Part shown: positions 53,211 to 63,300 of the stretch, one piece after another
Layout: every line of letters begins with the position of its first letter
Position numbering within the stretch: the stretch's first letter is position 1
From: Dyadobacter sp. Leaf189
GTDB taxonomy: Bacteria; Bacteroidota; Bacteroidia; Cytophagales; Spirosomataceae
DNA: 64,000 nt
NCBI RefSeq assembly: GCF_001424405.1
Contig: NZ_LMPS01000005.1
Span: 186,001 to 250,000 of the forward strand
Direction of reading: 5' to 3'
The notes under the pieces: generated by a model
What the model was told of the DNA's origin: nothing
The model's database searches: none
The model's input: only the letters and a program-made list of their open reading frames with translations
Made by a program: the position numbers and the translations under genes

Positions 53211-54305
53211 ATGAAAAAGATCACATCGAACCGAAGCTTGTTCAGGCTACATAGCTGGCTCGGACTCGTAACAGGCGTCTTTCTGATTTTGCTGGGGTTA
53301 AGCGGCTCCGTTCTGGTTTTCAGAACGGAGCTCGATGCGCTTGCAAACCGGGAGTTACTGCACGTCTCTAATGCCGGCAATAAACTGCCCGCAGACGCAT
53401 TGATGCGCTGCTATGAAAAGATCACCGGCAAGTATCCCAATCTCGACGGTATCGCGTGGCTTAATCCCGACGCGGGGCCTGGCGAGGCGTATAATTTCAG
53501 AATTTACTTCAATGATGCCCGGCTGCTCACCTATGATCTGGCGTTGATTTCTTTCAATCCCTATACCGGCGTTATTCTGCGCGAGGGACCGGCAACCGAC
53601 TTTACACCCAGCTTTATTGAGTGGCTGTTCCAGTTCCATTTCAGTTTCCAGCTGGGTATGCCCGGTGCGGCGCTTACCGCAATCTTTGGCATTACCATGC
53701 TGCTTTCGCTGCTGACCGGGATGGTTGTTTACAAAAAAATGATCTGGAAAGTCCTGACCTTCCGGATTTCAATCAACTGGAAAAACTGGCGCACCATCAG
53801 CTCGGGGCTGCACCGCATAGTAGGTGTGTGGTCACTGCTTTTCAATGCGGTGATCTTCTTTACCGGATTCTGGATGAACCTGTTTGCTTTTGAGGCAAAA
53901 ACCTGGGAAAAGGAACTCGCCCCCGCACGGCCCAACACAGTGATGCAGATACCTGCCGACGAAATGTACCTGAATGCATTGCACGCAATGCCGGACCTTG
54001 AACCGACCCATGTTTACCTGCCAACGCAGCCGGAGCGCAAGTTTGAAGTAAGAGGATATCATCAGGGTCAATGGAAAATCTGGGGCGCGTCCAACTCGGT
54101 ACGCTTTGATCAGCAAACCGGTGAACTGCTGAAAATTACCCGGCTTGCCGATAAATCTGTCAACGAGCGCATTGAAGCAGCTGTACAACCGGTACACGTG
54201 GGCAATTTTGGCGGATTTTGGGTTAAGATCTTCTACGTAATTCTGGGACTCACGCCCGGATTACTTGCTGTGAGCGGCTTTCTGCTATGGTGGCGGCGTA
54301 TCTAA
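53211..54305 (+). CDS. PepSY-associated transmembrane protein (siderophore reduction type)
   Basis: A 364-residue inner-membrane protein with four helices: about 14-37 (WLGLVTGVFLILLGLSGSVLV), about 145-172, about 195-222 and 338-361 (LTPGLLAVSGFLLWW). Two PepSY-like periplasmic segments lie between. Family members near siderophore receptors (PiuB/FoxB type) are linked to reductive iron release. Conserved histidines in the first helix area (H14) and near H200 fit a heme-binding role. It starts 11 bases after the receptor gene. Confidence 0.88.
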   Translation: MKKITSNRSLFRLHSWLGLVTGVFLILLGLSGSVLVFRTELDALANRELLHVSNAGNKLPADALMRCYEKITGKYPNLDGIAWLNPDAGPGEAYNFRIYFNDARLLTYDLALISFNPYTGVILREGPATDFTPSFIEWLFQFHFSFQLGMPGAALTAIFGITMLLSLLTGMVVYKKMIWKVLTFRISINWKNWRTISSGLHRIVGVWSLLFNAVIFFTGFWMNLFAFEAKTWEKELAPARPNTVMQIPADEMYLNALHAMPDLEPTHVYLPTQPERKFEVRGYHQGQWKIWGASNSVRFDQQTGELLKITRLADKSVNERIEAAVQPVHVGNFGGFWVKIFYVILGLTPGLLAVSGFLLWWRRI

Positions 54306-54448
54306 ACAATTGAATATGAACATTTGCCGTAAATGTTGCACTCCTGCATTGTAGGGTAGTTACTGGCACACAATTTATTTAAAAGGTGTCTGATTTTAAC
54401 GTGTGTACGAGCAGATGGATTATTTAAAAGGGTTTGCAGCCTTGGTGT

Positions 54449-55165
54449 ATGAAGAAAGATGATATAATCCCCTGGGACTGGCACCGCATCCTTTTTGGAC
54501 AAGCTCCGCCTGAATACCTGATAGAAGTTTTCCTGAGAACCAGCCTGATTTACATTGCATTGCTCGTGATCATCCGCGCGATGGGCAAGCGGATGGGCGG
54601 ACAGTTGAGCATTTCGGAAATGGCCATTATGGTCACCCTCGGTGCGATTGTCTCGCCGGCTATGCAGATCCCGCAGCTTGGATTGCTGATGGGCGTGATG
54701 ATCCTGGTTTGTGCGCTGGTGTTTCGCCGGGGAGTGAGTCTTGCCGAGTTTTCGAGCAGGAAATTTGAAAAAATCAGTCAGGGAACCACGCAGATGCTCG
54801 TCAAAGACGGGATCATCCAGATAGACCAGCTGGAAATGGCCAAAGTATCCCGGCAGCAGCTCTTTGCCGCGCTCCGGGACGAGAATGTGTTCAACCTCGG
54901 TGATGTAGGCCGGGTGTATATGGAGGCATTCGGTTGTTTCAGCATTTACATGAATGCCGAGCCGGCGGCAGGATTATGCATTTTCCCGCCTTCGGATACC
55001 AGTATCGAATGCTACTCACAGCGGATCGTGGAGGAACACAGCGCCTGTATCAATTGCGGCAATGTAGCGCCCGGCGCGCAAGAGTCTCAAACCTGTGAAG
55101 CGTGCGGTTCCGACGTCTGGATACCCGCTGCTGTTTCCGTCAAATATGATCTCATCGACAAATGA
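54449..55165 (+). CDS. DUF421 (YetF-like) membrane protein with C-terminal zinc ribbon, copy 1
   Basis: A 238-residue protein: three N-terminal membrane helices (about 24-45, 55-75, 77-95), then the DUF421 cytoplasmic domain (about 100-185; signature MGKRMGGQLSISEMAIMV in the helix region). The last part adds four cysteines in CxxC-N12-CxxC form (C200, C203, C216, C219), a zinc-ribbon look not part of the basic DUF421 fold. The ATG at 54449 is used; the frame to 54434 adds five residues with no content. It overlaps the next gene by four bases (ATGA). Function unknown. Confidence 0.87.
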   Translation: MKKDDIIPWDWHRILFGQAPPEYLIEVFLRTSLIYIALLVIIRAMGKRMGGQLSISEMAIMVTLGAIVSPAMQIPQLGLLMGVMILVCALVFRRGVSLAEFSSRKFEKISQGTTQMLVKDGIIQIDQLEMAKVSRQQLFAALRDENVFNLGDVGRVYMEAFGCFSIYMNAEPAAGLCIFPPSDTSIECYSQRIVEEHSACINCGNVAPGAQESQTCEACGSDVWIPAAVSVKYDLIDK

Positions 55166-55848
55166 AGCCGGAAGAAATATTCATTAACGACTGGCAGCGC
55201 ATTTTTGTAGGTGACGTACCAGGTGCATTTTACGCGGAAGTAGTGCTGCGCGTGGCGGTCATTTACCTGATCCTGATGGTAGCAATGCGACTGATGGGCA
55301 AAAGAATGGCCTCTCAGCTCAGCCGGAACGAAATGGCGGCGATGGTTTCGCTGGCAGCTGCGATAGGGGTACCCCTGCAATCGCCCGACCGGGGCATTCT
55401 GGCAGCTGTTGTTATCGCCGGGATCGTCGTTTTTGTACAGCAGCTGATCGCCAGACTGGCAATGCGAAACCAAACGCTTGAAAAAATCACACAGGGAGAT
55501 ATTACGCCCCTCATTGAGGATTCGCGCCTGAATTTGCAACTGATGAAAAGGGCGGGGATCACCAGGGAACGGGTATTTGCCCAGCTTCGCTGCAAAAGGA
55601 TCCGCCACCTGGGAGAAGTAAAGAGACTGTATTTTGAGGCAGGCGGCACATTTACATTGGTCAAGCGGCACGAATCGGTACCCGGCCTGCCCATTCTGCC
55701 GATCTGGGACCAGGATTTTCAGCACAGGATCAGCGCCGTTGCCGATAATTGGGTTTGTTCCAATTGTGGTCACGATCGCGGCATTGCTCAGCCTACCAAA
55801 TCCTGCGAAAATTGCGAGGGTACTTCATTTATCAAAGCGGTAGAGTAG
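55162..55848 (+). CDS. DUF421 (YetF-like) membrane protein with C-terminal zinc ribbon, copy 2
   Basis: A 228-residue paralogue of the preceding protein, with the same layout: helices at about 25-44, 55-75 and 78-98, DUF421 domain, and C199, C202, C215, C218 in CxxC-N12-CxxC form. Sequence identity to copy 1 is modest (shared MGKRM--QLS--EMA-MV-L and F--I-QG), so the duplication is old. The pair probably forms a hetero-oligomer. Transaldolase follows 109 bases later. Confidence 0.87.
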   Translation: MKPEEIFINDWQRIFVGDVPGAFYAEVVLRVAVIYLILMVAMRLMGKRMASQLSRNEMAAMVSLAAAIGVPLQSPDRGILAAVVIAGIVVFVQQLIARLAMRNQTLEKITQGDITPLIEDSRLNLQLMKRAGITRERVFAQLRCKRIRHLGEVKRLYFEAGGTFTLVKRHESVPGLPILPIWDQDFQHRISAVADNWVCSNCGHDRGIAQPTKSCENCEGTSFIKAVE

Positions 55849-55957
55849 TAGATCGCTTCATTCAGCGTCTTCGGTCAGCAGCCAATCGGCTACATGCATG
55901 GCATGATATTTCAGCACTTACCTGTTCATCGTTTTTAATCATAAATACAAGTTTGTT

Positions 55958-57049
55958 ATGGCTACGAGTAAAGTAAAACAAATACACGACTTCGGCCAAA
56001 GCATCTGGCTGGACTTCATTGACCGTAAAATCATCGACTCCGGTGAATTGAAAAAACTGATCGAGGAAGATGGCGTACGGGGCGTTACTTCCAATCCTGC
56101 CATTTTCGAAAAGGCAATCAGCAGCAGCTCGGATTACGATGCCGATATCGCAGAACTTTCCAAAGGGGATAGTACCAACGAAGAGATATTTTTCAGTCTT
56201 GCGATCGAGGACATCAAGTCGGCCTGCGATCTGATGTGGCCGGTTTACAATGAAGAAGACGTGGTAGGAGCCGACGGGTATGTGAGCCTGGAAGTTTCCC
56301 CGTTTCTTGCGCTGGACACCCAGGGTACCATCAAGCAGGCGAGTGAGCTCTGGATGGCAGTAGACCGTGAAAATGTAATGATCAAAATCCCCGGAACACA
56401 GCCGGGACTTGCCGCGATACAAACGGCGATCAGCGAAGGGATCAATGTCAATGTGACATTGCTTTTCGGGCTTGACCGGTATGAAGCGGTGGCAGAAGCC
56501 TATATATCCGGTCTGGAAAAGCGTGCGGAAATCGGATTGCCGGTAGACCATGTTGCATCGGTAGCGAGCTTCTTTTTGAGCCGCATTGATATTTTGGTAG
56601 ACCCGATATTGGAAGAAAAAGGACTGGCCGAGCTCAAAGGCGAAGTGGCTATTGCCTCTGCCAAGCTGGCTTACCAGATCTATAAACGCATGTTCAGCAC
56701 AGATCGCTGGAAAAAGCTGGCCGATAAAGGCGCGGTTCCGCAGCGGCTGCTCTGGGCAAGTACCAGTAACAAAAATCCTGCTTTCAAGGATACCCGGTAC
56801 GTGGAAGCGCTCATTGGTCCCAACACGGTAAACACAATCCCAATGGAAACGCTGGAAGCTTACCGCGACCATGGCGATCCGGCGAGCCGGCTTGAAGAGG
56901 ATCTGGATGCAGCAACCAGTGTAATGGAAAAGGTGAAAGCCGCTGGCATTGATATGGACGCGATCACCAAACAGCTCGAAGAAGAGGGAATTGAGAAATT
57001 CAACAAACCTTTCCAAAAGTTGCTTGACGCGATCGAAAACCAGAAATAG
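55958..57049 (+). CDS. tal: Transaldolase
   Basis: A 363-residue cytoplasmic enzyme of the pentose phosphate pathway that transfers a dihydroxyacetone unit between sugar phosphates. Motifs: GVTSNPAIFEKAI (42-54), D19 of LDFIDR, the Schiff-base Lys143 (VMIKIPGT), NVNVTLLFGLDRY and WASTSNKNPAFKDTRY. The length fits the longer transaldolase group (about 360-380 residues). It is monocistronic, with a strong hairpin 20 bases past the stop. Confidence 0.93.
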   Translation: MATSKVKQIHDFGQSIWLDFIDRKIIDSGELKKLIEEDGVRGVTSNPAIFEKAISSSSDYDADIAELSKGDSTNEEIFFSLAIEDIKSACDLMWPVYNEEDVVGADGYVSLEVSPFLALDTQGTIKQASELWMAVDRENVMIKIPGTQPGLAAIQTAISEGINVNVTLLFGLDRYEAVAEAYISGLEKRAEIGLPVDHVASVASFFLSRIDILVDPILEEKGLAELKGEVAIASAKLAYQIYKRMFSTDRWKKLADKGAVPQRLLWASTSNKNPAFKDTRYVEALIGPNTVNTIPMETLEAYRDHGDPASRLEEDLDAATSVMEKVKAAGIDMDAITKQLEEEGIEKFNKPFQKLLDAIENQK

Positions 57050-57068
57050 GATAACCTTTTTGATAAAT

Positions 57069-57106
57069 GCGCAAAGCCGCTCCTGTTGCCAGGGGCGGCT
57101 TTGCGC
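57069..57106. terminator. GC-rich terminator between transaldolase and the protease gene
   Basis: 16-bp stem (57069-57084 with 57091-57106, one G-U pair) and 6-nt loop, in the gap between convergent genes; serves either strand. Only a short T run (CTGTTTGGG) follows on the plus strand. Confidence 0.8.
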
Positions 57107-57125
57107 CTGTTTGGGCTAATAGATG

Positions 57126-58694
57126 CTAGTAGTTGTAGTAGTTAAGTGCAGCCAGCTGGGCCGTGAATGACCATCCCGGGGAAATGTTGACGCTGTTTCC
57201 ATTGGCTTCTATCTTGTACAAATTGCCCATATCAGCGATGTACAAAGAGCCTTCCGAGGAGACCATCTGCGCAGTTGGCGTAAATAGCGGTGAGAAGAGG
57301 AGCGCAAATCCGACCGCTGGATCCAGTTTATAGATACCGGATGTTTTGCCTGGCGTAGTCTTCACGTAGTAGAGCCTTCCACCCATCGCTACCAGTTCTC
57401 GTGCATCGGCAACAGCAGCAATCTGGACGAAGTTTTCAGTGTCCGGAGTAAGGCGGAAAATGGCATTCTTGGTCATAACATAGAAGAATCCATCCATGTA
57501 GGCAATGTCAGTGGCCGGAAGCCAGAGCTGCGTGCCGACCGTCGTGGTTACACCCGTATCAGTGCTCACTTTTTTGATCACCCCATTGTCAATCACATAC
57601 AGGAAACCTTTCAGGAGCACCATCGACTGCACATAGTAGAAGCCCGTTGCGATCACTTTTGTATCTCCATTATCCGGACGTATTCTGACGAGCGAGCCGC
57701 CTTTACATGCATAAACAAAATAGGGATCGGCAGTGACAGCGCGCGTGTAAAACCAGCCCTGAGATAGCAAAGCCCTTTTGCCTTTTCGTGTATCCGAAGC
57801 ATAAAGGCCGTCGTCTGAAACAGAATAGATGTTGGAATACATCGCGGTAAGGCACCGGATATCATTGGGCGACAATTCCGTACGCTGAACGGAGAAAGGC
57901 TGTCCGTCTTTGGTGGTCATAGAAGGCAGTCCGTTGCTGGAACAGTAATCGGAATTCATCATCATCACCGATTTCAGGTCCATTTTATCAAAGCCGAAAC
58001 CTGCACTGCCCGACTGTTTGTGGGTCAGAAAATTGACCTGCAATGTTGGCGCAATGTTCTGGAAGTTGACGGTGATGGTCTGGTCCCTGTCGTCGCGGGT
58101 ATGTTCATGAAAAAGCCCCAGCGTGTGACAGATCTCGTGGAGCGCGCCGCCTTTGCTGAAACCAAGTCCGAGCGTAATGAACTGCTGCCCGCCGGTCACG
58201 CCTACGGAGGAGGAAAAGCCGCGTCCATACTTGAAGGTTACATAATTATACTGATTGGAACGGTACACAAACGTAATGGGCGTTGAAGCTTCAATGATCG
58301 CCATAGCCGCATAGATCGCGGAAGTGTTTGTAACTGTTTTTTCAATGGTGTAATAAACAATTCCCTTCGCCCACTTTTGCGCATTGAGGGAAACTCCGGT
58401 GCCTTCCGTGCGTGCGCCGGCTGCTGCGTTAAGCTGCTTTTTGGAGAGGATAATGTCGCCTTCAAATACCGCCTCTCCATTGATTTCAGCGTATTTGATG
58501 TTTCTTCCAAACAAGGTACCTTCCTTTTCTTCCCCTGTCTCGCCCGGGTAGGCCAGCTCCGGCACCACCTGCTCAGAAGTCTTTTCAACTGTCGGGACCA
58601 GCGCTTGTTCTTCTTTCAGCCCGGAGCAGGCAGTCAGGTAAACAACGGACAAAATGGTGAATGATGCCCTTATAAAAAATAGCATGTTTTTCAT
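57126..58694 (-). CDS. Astacin-type (M12A) metalloprotease lipoprotein with propeller-like C-terminus
   Basis: A 522-residue surface lipoprotein (lipobox VYLTAC, Cys23). The protease domain (about 105-285) has the zinc motif HEICHTLGLFHEH (H186, E187, H190, H196) and a Met-turn with Y250 (SVMMMNSDY), the astacin arrangement. A pro-like linker lies at 30-100. Residues about 288-522 carry repeated strands of the form GFLYVIDNGVIKKVST, a small propeller without further motifs. The ATG at 58694 is used; TTG at 58700 is also in frame. It follows the third SusCD pair on the same strand (176-base gap, with a 14-bp inverted repeat), so it may supply peptides to that system. Confidence 0.88.
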   Translation of the reverse strand: MKNMLFFIRASFTILSVVYLTACSGLKEEQALVPTVEKTSEQVVPELAYPGETGEEKEGTLFGRNIKYAEINGEAVFEGDIILSKKQLNAAAGARTEGTGVSLNAQKWAKGIVYYTIEKTVTNTSAIYAAMAIIEASTPITFVYRSNQYNYVTFKYGRGFSSSVGVTGGQQFITLGLGFSKGGALHEICHTLGLFHEHTRDDRDQTITVNFQNIAPTLQVNFLTHKQSGSAGFGFDKMDLKSVMMMNSDYCSSNGLPSMTTKDGQPFSVQRTELSPNDIRCLTAMYSNIYSVSDDGLYASDTRKGKRALLSQGWFYTRAVTADPYFVYACKGGSLVRIRPDNGDTKVIATGFYYVQSMVLLKGFLYVIDNGVIKKVSTDTGVTTTVGTQLWLPATDIAYMDGFFYVMTKNAIFRLTPDTENFVQIAAVADARELVAMGGRLYYVKTTPGKTSGIYKLDPAVGFALLFSPLFTPTAQMVSSEGSLYIADMGNLYKIEANGNSVNISPGWSFTAQLAALNYYNY

Positions 58695-58724
58695 GATCAA
58701 TCTGGTTTTCGGGTGGATACGGAA

Positions 58725-58759
58725 TTTGAATCGTACAGCTTGTTACTGTACGATTCAAA
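58725..58759. promoter_or_regulatory. 14-bp perfect inverted repeat upstream of the protease gene
   Basis: TTTGAATCGTACAG (58725-58738) and its complement (58746-58759) with a 7-nt centre, about 31 bases before the protease start and 112 bases after the susD stop. No T run follows on the minus strand, so it is more like an operator or leader hairpin than a terminator. Further right, ATAATCG occurs at 58790-58796 and again at 58811-58817, 21 bases apart. Confidence 0.55.
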
Positions 58760-58870
58760 ACTACCGCAGCCAGCAGGCCAGAAGGTTCAATAATCGACGA
58801 ACGGCGGTCGATAATCGCGGAATGGAAGAAACTTAGCCGCGCGTTCGACGATTTGCCTGATGATGTCAGC

Positions 58871-60319
58871 TTAATAGATATCCCACCAGTTTTTTGTAGC
58901 CTGCGAATCACCCCCGATGCTCTTCGCTGCTTGTTCGCTGTTCGCTGCATTGGATGCGCGGCTGGCGCTCGGGTATTTGAGGCGTTTAACGATACCATCT
59001 TTCACTTCCTGATCCAGGCTTCCCGAAACCGGCGCGATGAACAGCGTATCTCCGTCTGGTTTTTTAATGTCCAGTCTCAACCGCTCCATCCATCCCTGAA
59101 TGCCCTGCATGTACAGCGCGAGCCACTTTTGTGTGCCAATTACATTCTTCCAGTTTGCTGCCTTGTACGGCACCCTTATCAGGTAGGCTTCAATGGCCTT
59201 TGCATCTGTAATGCCCCATTGCGTCATGGAAGCGGTCACGGCCTCTTTGTACAGGTCTGCGGCAGTGGCAGTACCCACATTCATTCCGCGCGCCGCAGCC
59301 TCGGCTTTGATAAAAGCAACCTCCGCATAAGTGATTATATTACCCCGCGCCGAGCCGCTGTAAGCGAGCACACCCGGTTTTGATAAGCCGATCATCGTCG
59401 GCGTATTGGCCTCCACACCGTACGGTTTACCCACATATTTTCCATTGGTTTCATCCGGGCGGGCATACACTGGCAACCGGGGATCACTTACTTCCTGCAG
59501 GTAATCGACCAGCGTGGAAGTAACTGCAAATTCAACAAGCGGCCGGTCCACATCATTATACGGAAAGCGGTTGGTAGCTGCTGCCGTGTTATAGGGGAAA
59601 AACGCATCCTGACTTGTAGAGGTCAGCGTATTTTTTACCGCATCTTCAATTATCGCTTTGGCCTCGGCTGGTTGCGCATCGGCCATTCTCATCGCAATCC
59701 GCATGCGCAATGCATTTCCGATCCTGATCCATTGTGCTGCATTTCCGCCTGCGATCACATCGCCGCGGATCGCTCCCGAAGTAGGACCGGCAAGGATATC
59801 GATCTGTGCTTTCAATGAAGTAAGCAATGCTGCGTACACATCTTTTCCTTTGTCGTAAACGGGTTGCACGATCTCGTCGCCTTTCAGCGCCTGGGAGTAG
59901 GGAATGTCAACGTAAACGTCTGTCAGGATATGGAAAAGCCAGGCTTTCATGATCGCCGTAGCAGCCAGCATGTGCTCGCTCGACTCCTGGGGGTGCCTTT
60001 TGTAATAGTTTTCAATTTCCTGCAGATCCATCAACGGCCCTGCGTACATACCATTCCAAAGCCCGTCATTGGTAAACAAAAAGCGGGTTTCACCTGTCTT
60101 ATCTGTCCCCGTCCAGTACTGCGAGAGCTGCATGCCGACCCGCCCGTTGAAATAGGTATCGTACAGCAGGTCGGAAGCGCGCTTCTGCGCATTGGCCATC
60201 AGGAACTCGGGTTGGGTTTCGCCCGACCGCGCCGGGTCGCTGTTCAGGTTATCAAAATTGTCGCAGCCGGGGAGTACAAGCACACACGCCAGCAGCAGAA
60301 TAGTTATTGTCAATTTCAT
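58871..60319 (-). CDS. SusD-like lipoprotein (SusD_2 type)
   Basis: A 482-residue lipoprotein (lipobox LVLPGC, Cys19). N-terminal DNFDNLNSDPARSGETQPEF in part, then LLYDTYFNGRVGMQLSQYWTGTD and the C-terminal part with YAEVAFIKAEAAARG and the WMERLRLDIKKPDG segment. This is the SusD_2/RagB-like family rather than classical SusD. It lies 36 bases downstream of susC, its partner. No enzyme is encoded between it and the astacin-type gene. Confidence 0.9.
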   Translation of the reverse strand: MKLTITILLLACVLVLPGCDNFDNLNSDPARSGETQPEFLMANAQKRASDLLYDTYFNGRVGMQLSQYWTGTDKTGETRFLFTNDGLWNGMYAGPLMDLQEIENYYKRHPQESSEHMLAATAIMKAWLFHILTDVYVDIPYSQALKGDEIVQPVYDKGKDVYAALLTSLKAQIDILAGPTSGAIRGDVIAGGNAAQWIRIGNALRMRIAMRMADAQPAEAKAIIEDAVKNTLTSTSQDAFFPYNTAAATNRFPYNDVDRPLVEFAVTSTLVDYLQEVSDPRLPVYARPDETNGKYVGKPYGVEANTPTMIGLSKPGVLAYSGSARGNIITYAEVAFIKAEAAARGMNVGTATAADLYKEAVTASMTQWGITDAKAIEAYLIRVPYKAANWKNVIGTQKWLALYMQGIQGWMERLRLDIKKPDGDTLFIAPVSGSLDQEVKDGIVKRLKYPSASRASNAANSEQAAKSIGGDSQATKNWWDIY

Positions 60320-60355
60320 ATCTAAATCGATCTAAAATGGGTTCTGGAAATGGGG

Positions 60356-63300
60356 TCAGAATGTAAAGTTGAGGTTGGCGCCAAAGCTGCGGACCGGCGG
60401 TAATGCGCCTCCTTCGAATCCGATCTGGTTTCCAATGGAGTTGGTGATGTTCGCAGGATCCACATTCGGTGCATTGCTTTTGATCAGCCACAGGTTACGA
60501 CCGGTCAATGTGAAACGCAGCGCCTGCATTTTGATCTTTTTCGCAAGTGCATCCGGCAGCTGCCAGCCCAGCCTTACTTCGCGCAGGTAAATAAAGCTGC
60601 CATCGTACAAATTGGCCTTACTGATCCGGTTACCCCCGTCGGAGTTGAAGTGCGTACGCGCAGGAACGACAATGTCGTTAGGACTTCCATCTTCCTTCAC
60701 ACCAGGGTTAACCAGCCCGTTCTCGCGGATACCAGGTAATGCGGTTTCTTCAAACATTCCCGATTTGTTACCATACAAGTTGGTGTAAGAAAAGAAATCG
60801 CCGCCTTTCTGGAAATCAATCAGTGCAGACAGGTACAGGCTTTTGTAACTGAATGTGTTGTTCAATCCGCCGATAAAGTCAGGATTGGCATCGCCGATGA
60901 TCACCGGCGTGGGCGTTACCGCGTAGGTTCCGTTCGCTACCACTACCTTATTTCCTTTTGCATCATACACATAGTCGGTACCGAGCATGGTTCCGAGCGA
61001 CATGCCTTTTTGCGCCACCATGGACACCCGGTTGGTCCGCCTTTCAGTACCAATTACAAACCGTTCAATTCCCTGAATGCTTTCATCCGAGCTGTTCAGG
61101 TTAAGTACCTTGTTTTTGTTTTTGGAAAAATTAAGGGACGCACGCCAGCTGAAATTCTTCGTCATCACCGGCATTACATTCACCGAAAGTTCAATACCCT
61201 TGTTCTGCACGGTTCCACCATTGACGATTTTGGTTGAAAAACCGCTTTCCGCAGGGATCTGCACATTCCAGATCTGGTTTTCGGTGCGGCGGTCATAGTA
61301 GGTGAAATTGACGCCGAGGATCTCATTGAAAAATTTGAAATCAACCCCACCTTCCACTTCTGCGGAGAGCTCCGGTTTCAGGCGGCTGTTGTGCAGCCTG
61401 TCTGGCGTGCTTTGCAGCGGGAATGTCCCGAATTGCGTCACGATATCGTAGTACCGCGATACCGAATAAGGATCTGCGTCATTGCCGACACGCGCGTAAG
61501 AAAGGCGGGCTTTGCCGAGCGTGAGCCAGGATGTTTTCGCAATCACATCGGAGAAAATGAACGAACCTGCGATCGACGGATAGAAGTACGAGAAATTGCC
61601 CGTTTGTTTCAGCGTCGAAGCCCAGTCGTTCCGGCCCGTAGCGGTCAGGTACAGGTATTTGTTGTAGCCCAATGTAACCGACCCGAACAGCGAGTTGATC
61701 TGTTTGTTTCCATAAGTCGTCGATACAGTTGCCGGCGTTACGGAGTTTTGCAGCACGTATACCAGCGGTGTCTGCAAGCCGCCATTCGTTGTACCCGACT
61801 CGATGCTCGATTTGATACTCAATATATTACCTCCCCCCACAGCTTCCAGGCTGAATTTGTCGCCCAGGTTTTTATTGACGTTTAATGTAGCCTGGTAGTT
61901 GTTCTCGTTGTTACGCAATACGCGTTTTGCATAGCTGCCCACGAAGAATCCCTTCGCGCTGCGGACTTCGTCGAGGTGGTCGAAGAAATCGGAGAACACG
62001 CGTACATCGGCGGAAAGCCAGTCGGCAAACTTGTAGGTCAATCCCGCATTACCGAAGTAACGGTTGTTCCTGTCCGTGTTGTAGTTTTCGTACTGGTTCC
62101 AGTAAGGATTCTGGCTGAATGCGGGTTTTTGAATGTTCCATGCAGTACGGTTCCAGGACTGTTCGGTACCATCGGCATATTTGTAATTTTTCAGATAAGC
62201 GTCATCAATCTGCCGCTGACCGTACATAACGTAGAAAAGCATCGGGTTGTTACCCATGAAGCCCGTTCCCGGCCGGCCTTTGGAATGGTCGTTGACATAA
62301 TTGATCCCCCCGCTGAATGTGAATTTCTCAGTGAATTTGTAGGTAGTGTTCAGACTGATAAAGAAGCGTTTCAGCTCGCTTCCGGGATAAATGAAGTTCT
62401 GCTTCGTCTGTCCCACGGAAAACCGGATCGAACCTTTGTCGCTGCTGCTGGCCACAGACAGGTTGTTGGAGAAAGTGATACCTGTTTTGAAAAAATCTTT
62501 GGCATTGTCAGGATGCGGGCTCCAAGGCGCGGTCTTACCGAAGTTGGGATTGTTGCGGTCCTGGTCCCACGACCAGTAATGCCGCACCAGCGTACCGTCC
62601 ATTTTTGGTCCCCACGATTCATCCGTTCCATAATCGGGAATGAAATCGTACCTGCCTTTTCCATCATTGTCATCATAAGTACCTCCGCCCGGCAGGAAAC
62701 CGCCCGGGTTTTGATTGACATATAATTTGGTAAAATTCGAGCTGCCGCCGCCTCCGTATGCATTCTGGAATTTCGGCAGGTACGAAACCTGGTCCATCTG
62801 AATGTTGAAATCGTAGTTCAGCGACAGGTTACCCGATCCTTTACCCGTTTTGGTGGTAATGTAAATAACCCCGTTCTGACCGCGGCTCCCGTAAAGCGCG
62901 GTTGCCGCTGCGCCTTTCAGTACGGAGATATTCTCCACATCATTCGGGTTAATGAGCTGGGCAGGGTTTCCGTAGTCAAAACCGCCGCCGCCTGTTCCCT
63001 GGCCGCCGGTTACGCTGGACGAATTCATGTTCATATTGGCCATCGGTACGCCGTCCACGATGAACAATGCATTGTTATTACCTGAAATCGATTTCAGTCC
63101 GCGTATGGTAACCCGCGACGAGCCGCCCATGGAGCCGCTGTTGCCGCCGATCTGCACACCGGCCAGCTTACCCTGCAATGCATTGATATAGTTGACCTCC
63201 CTGGCTTCCTGAATGCTGCCGCCACCGATCTGCTGCACCGCGTAGCCTACATTCCGCGTGCTTTGCTGCACACCGAGCGCAGTTACTACCACTTCCCCCA

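Noticed and set aside
54375-54431. TTATTTAAAAGG repeated at 54375-54386 and 54420-54431
   Set aside because: AT-rich, low complexity, 45-base spacing with no helical phase; probably chance.
55862-57016. 384-codon minus-strand open frame opposite transaldolase
   Set aside because: A shadow frame created by codon usage in the transaldolase gene, which has all catalytic motifs.
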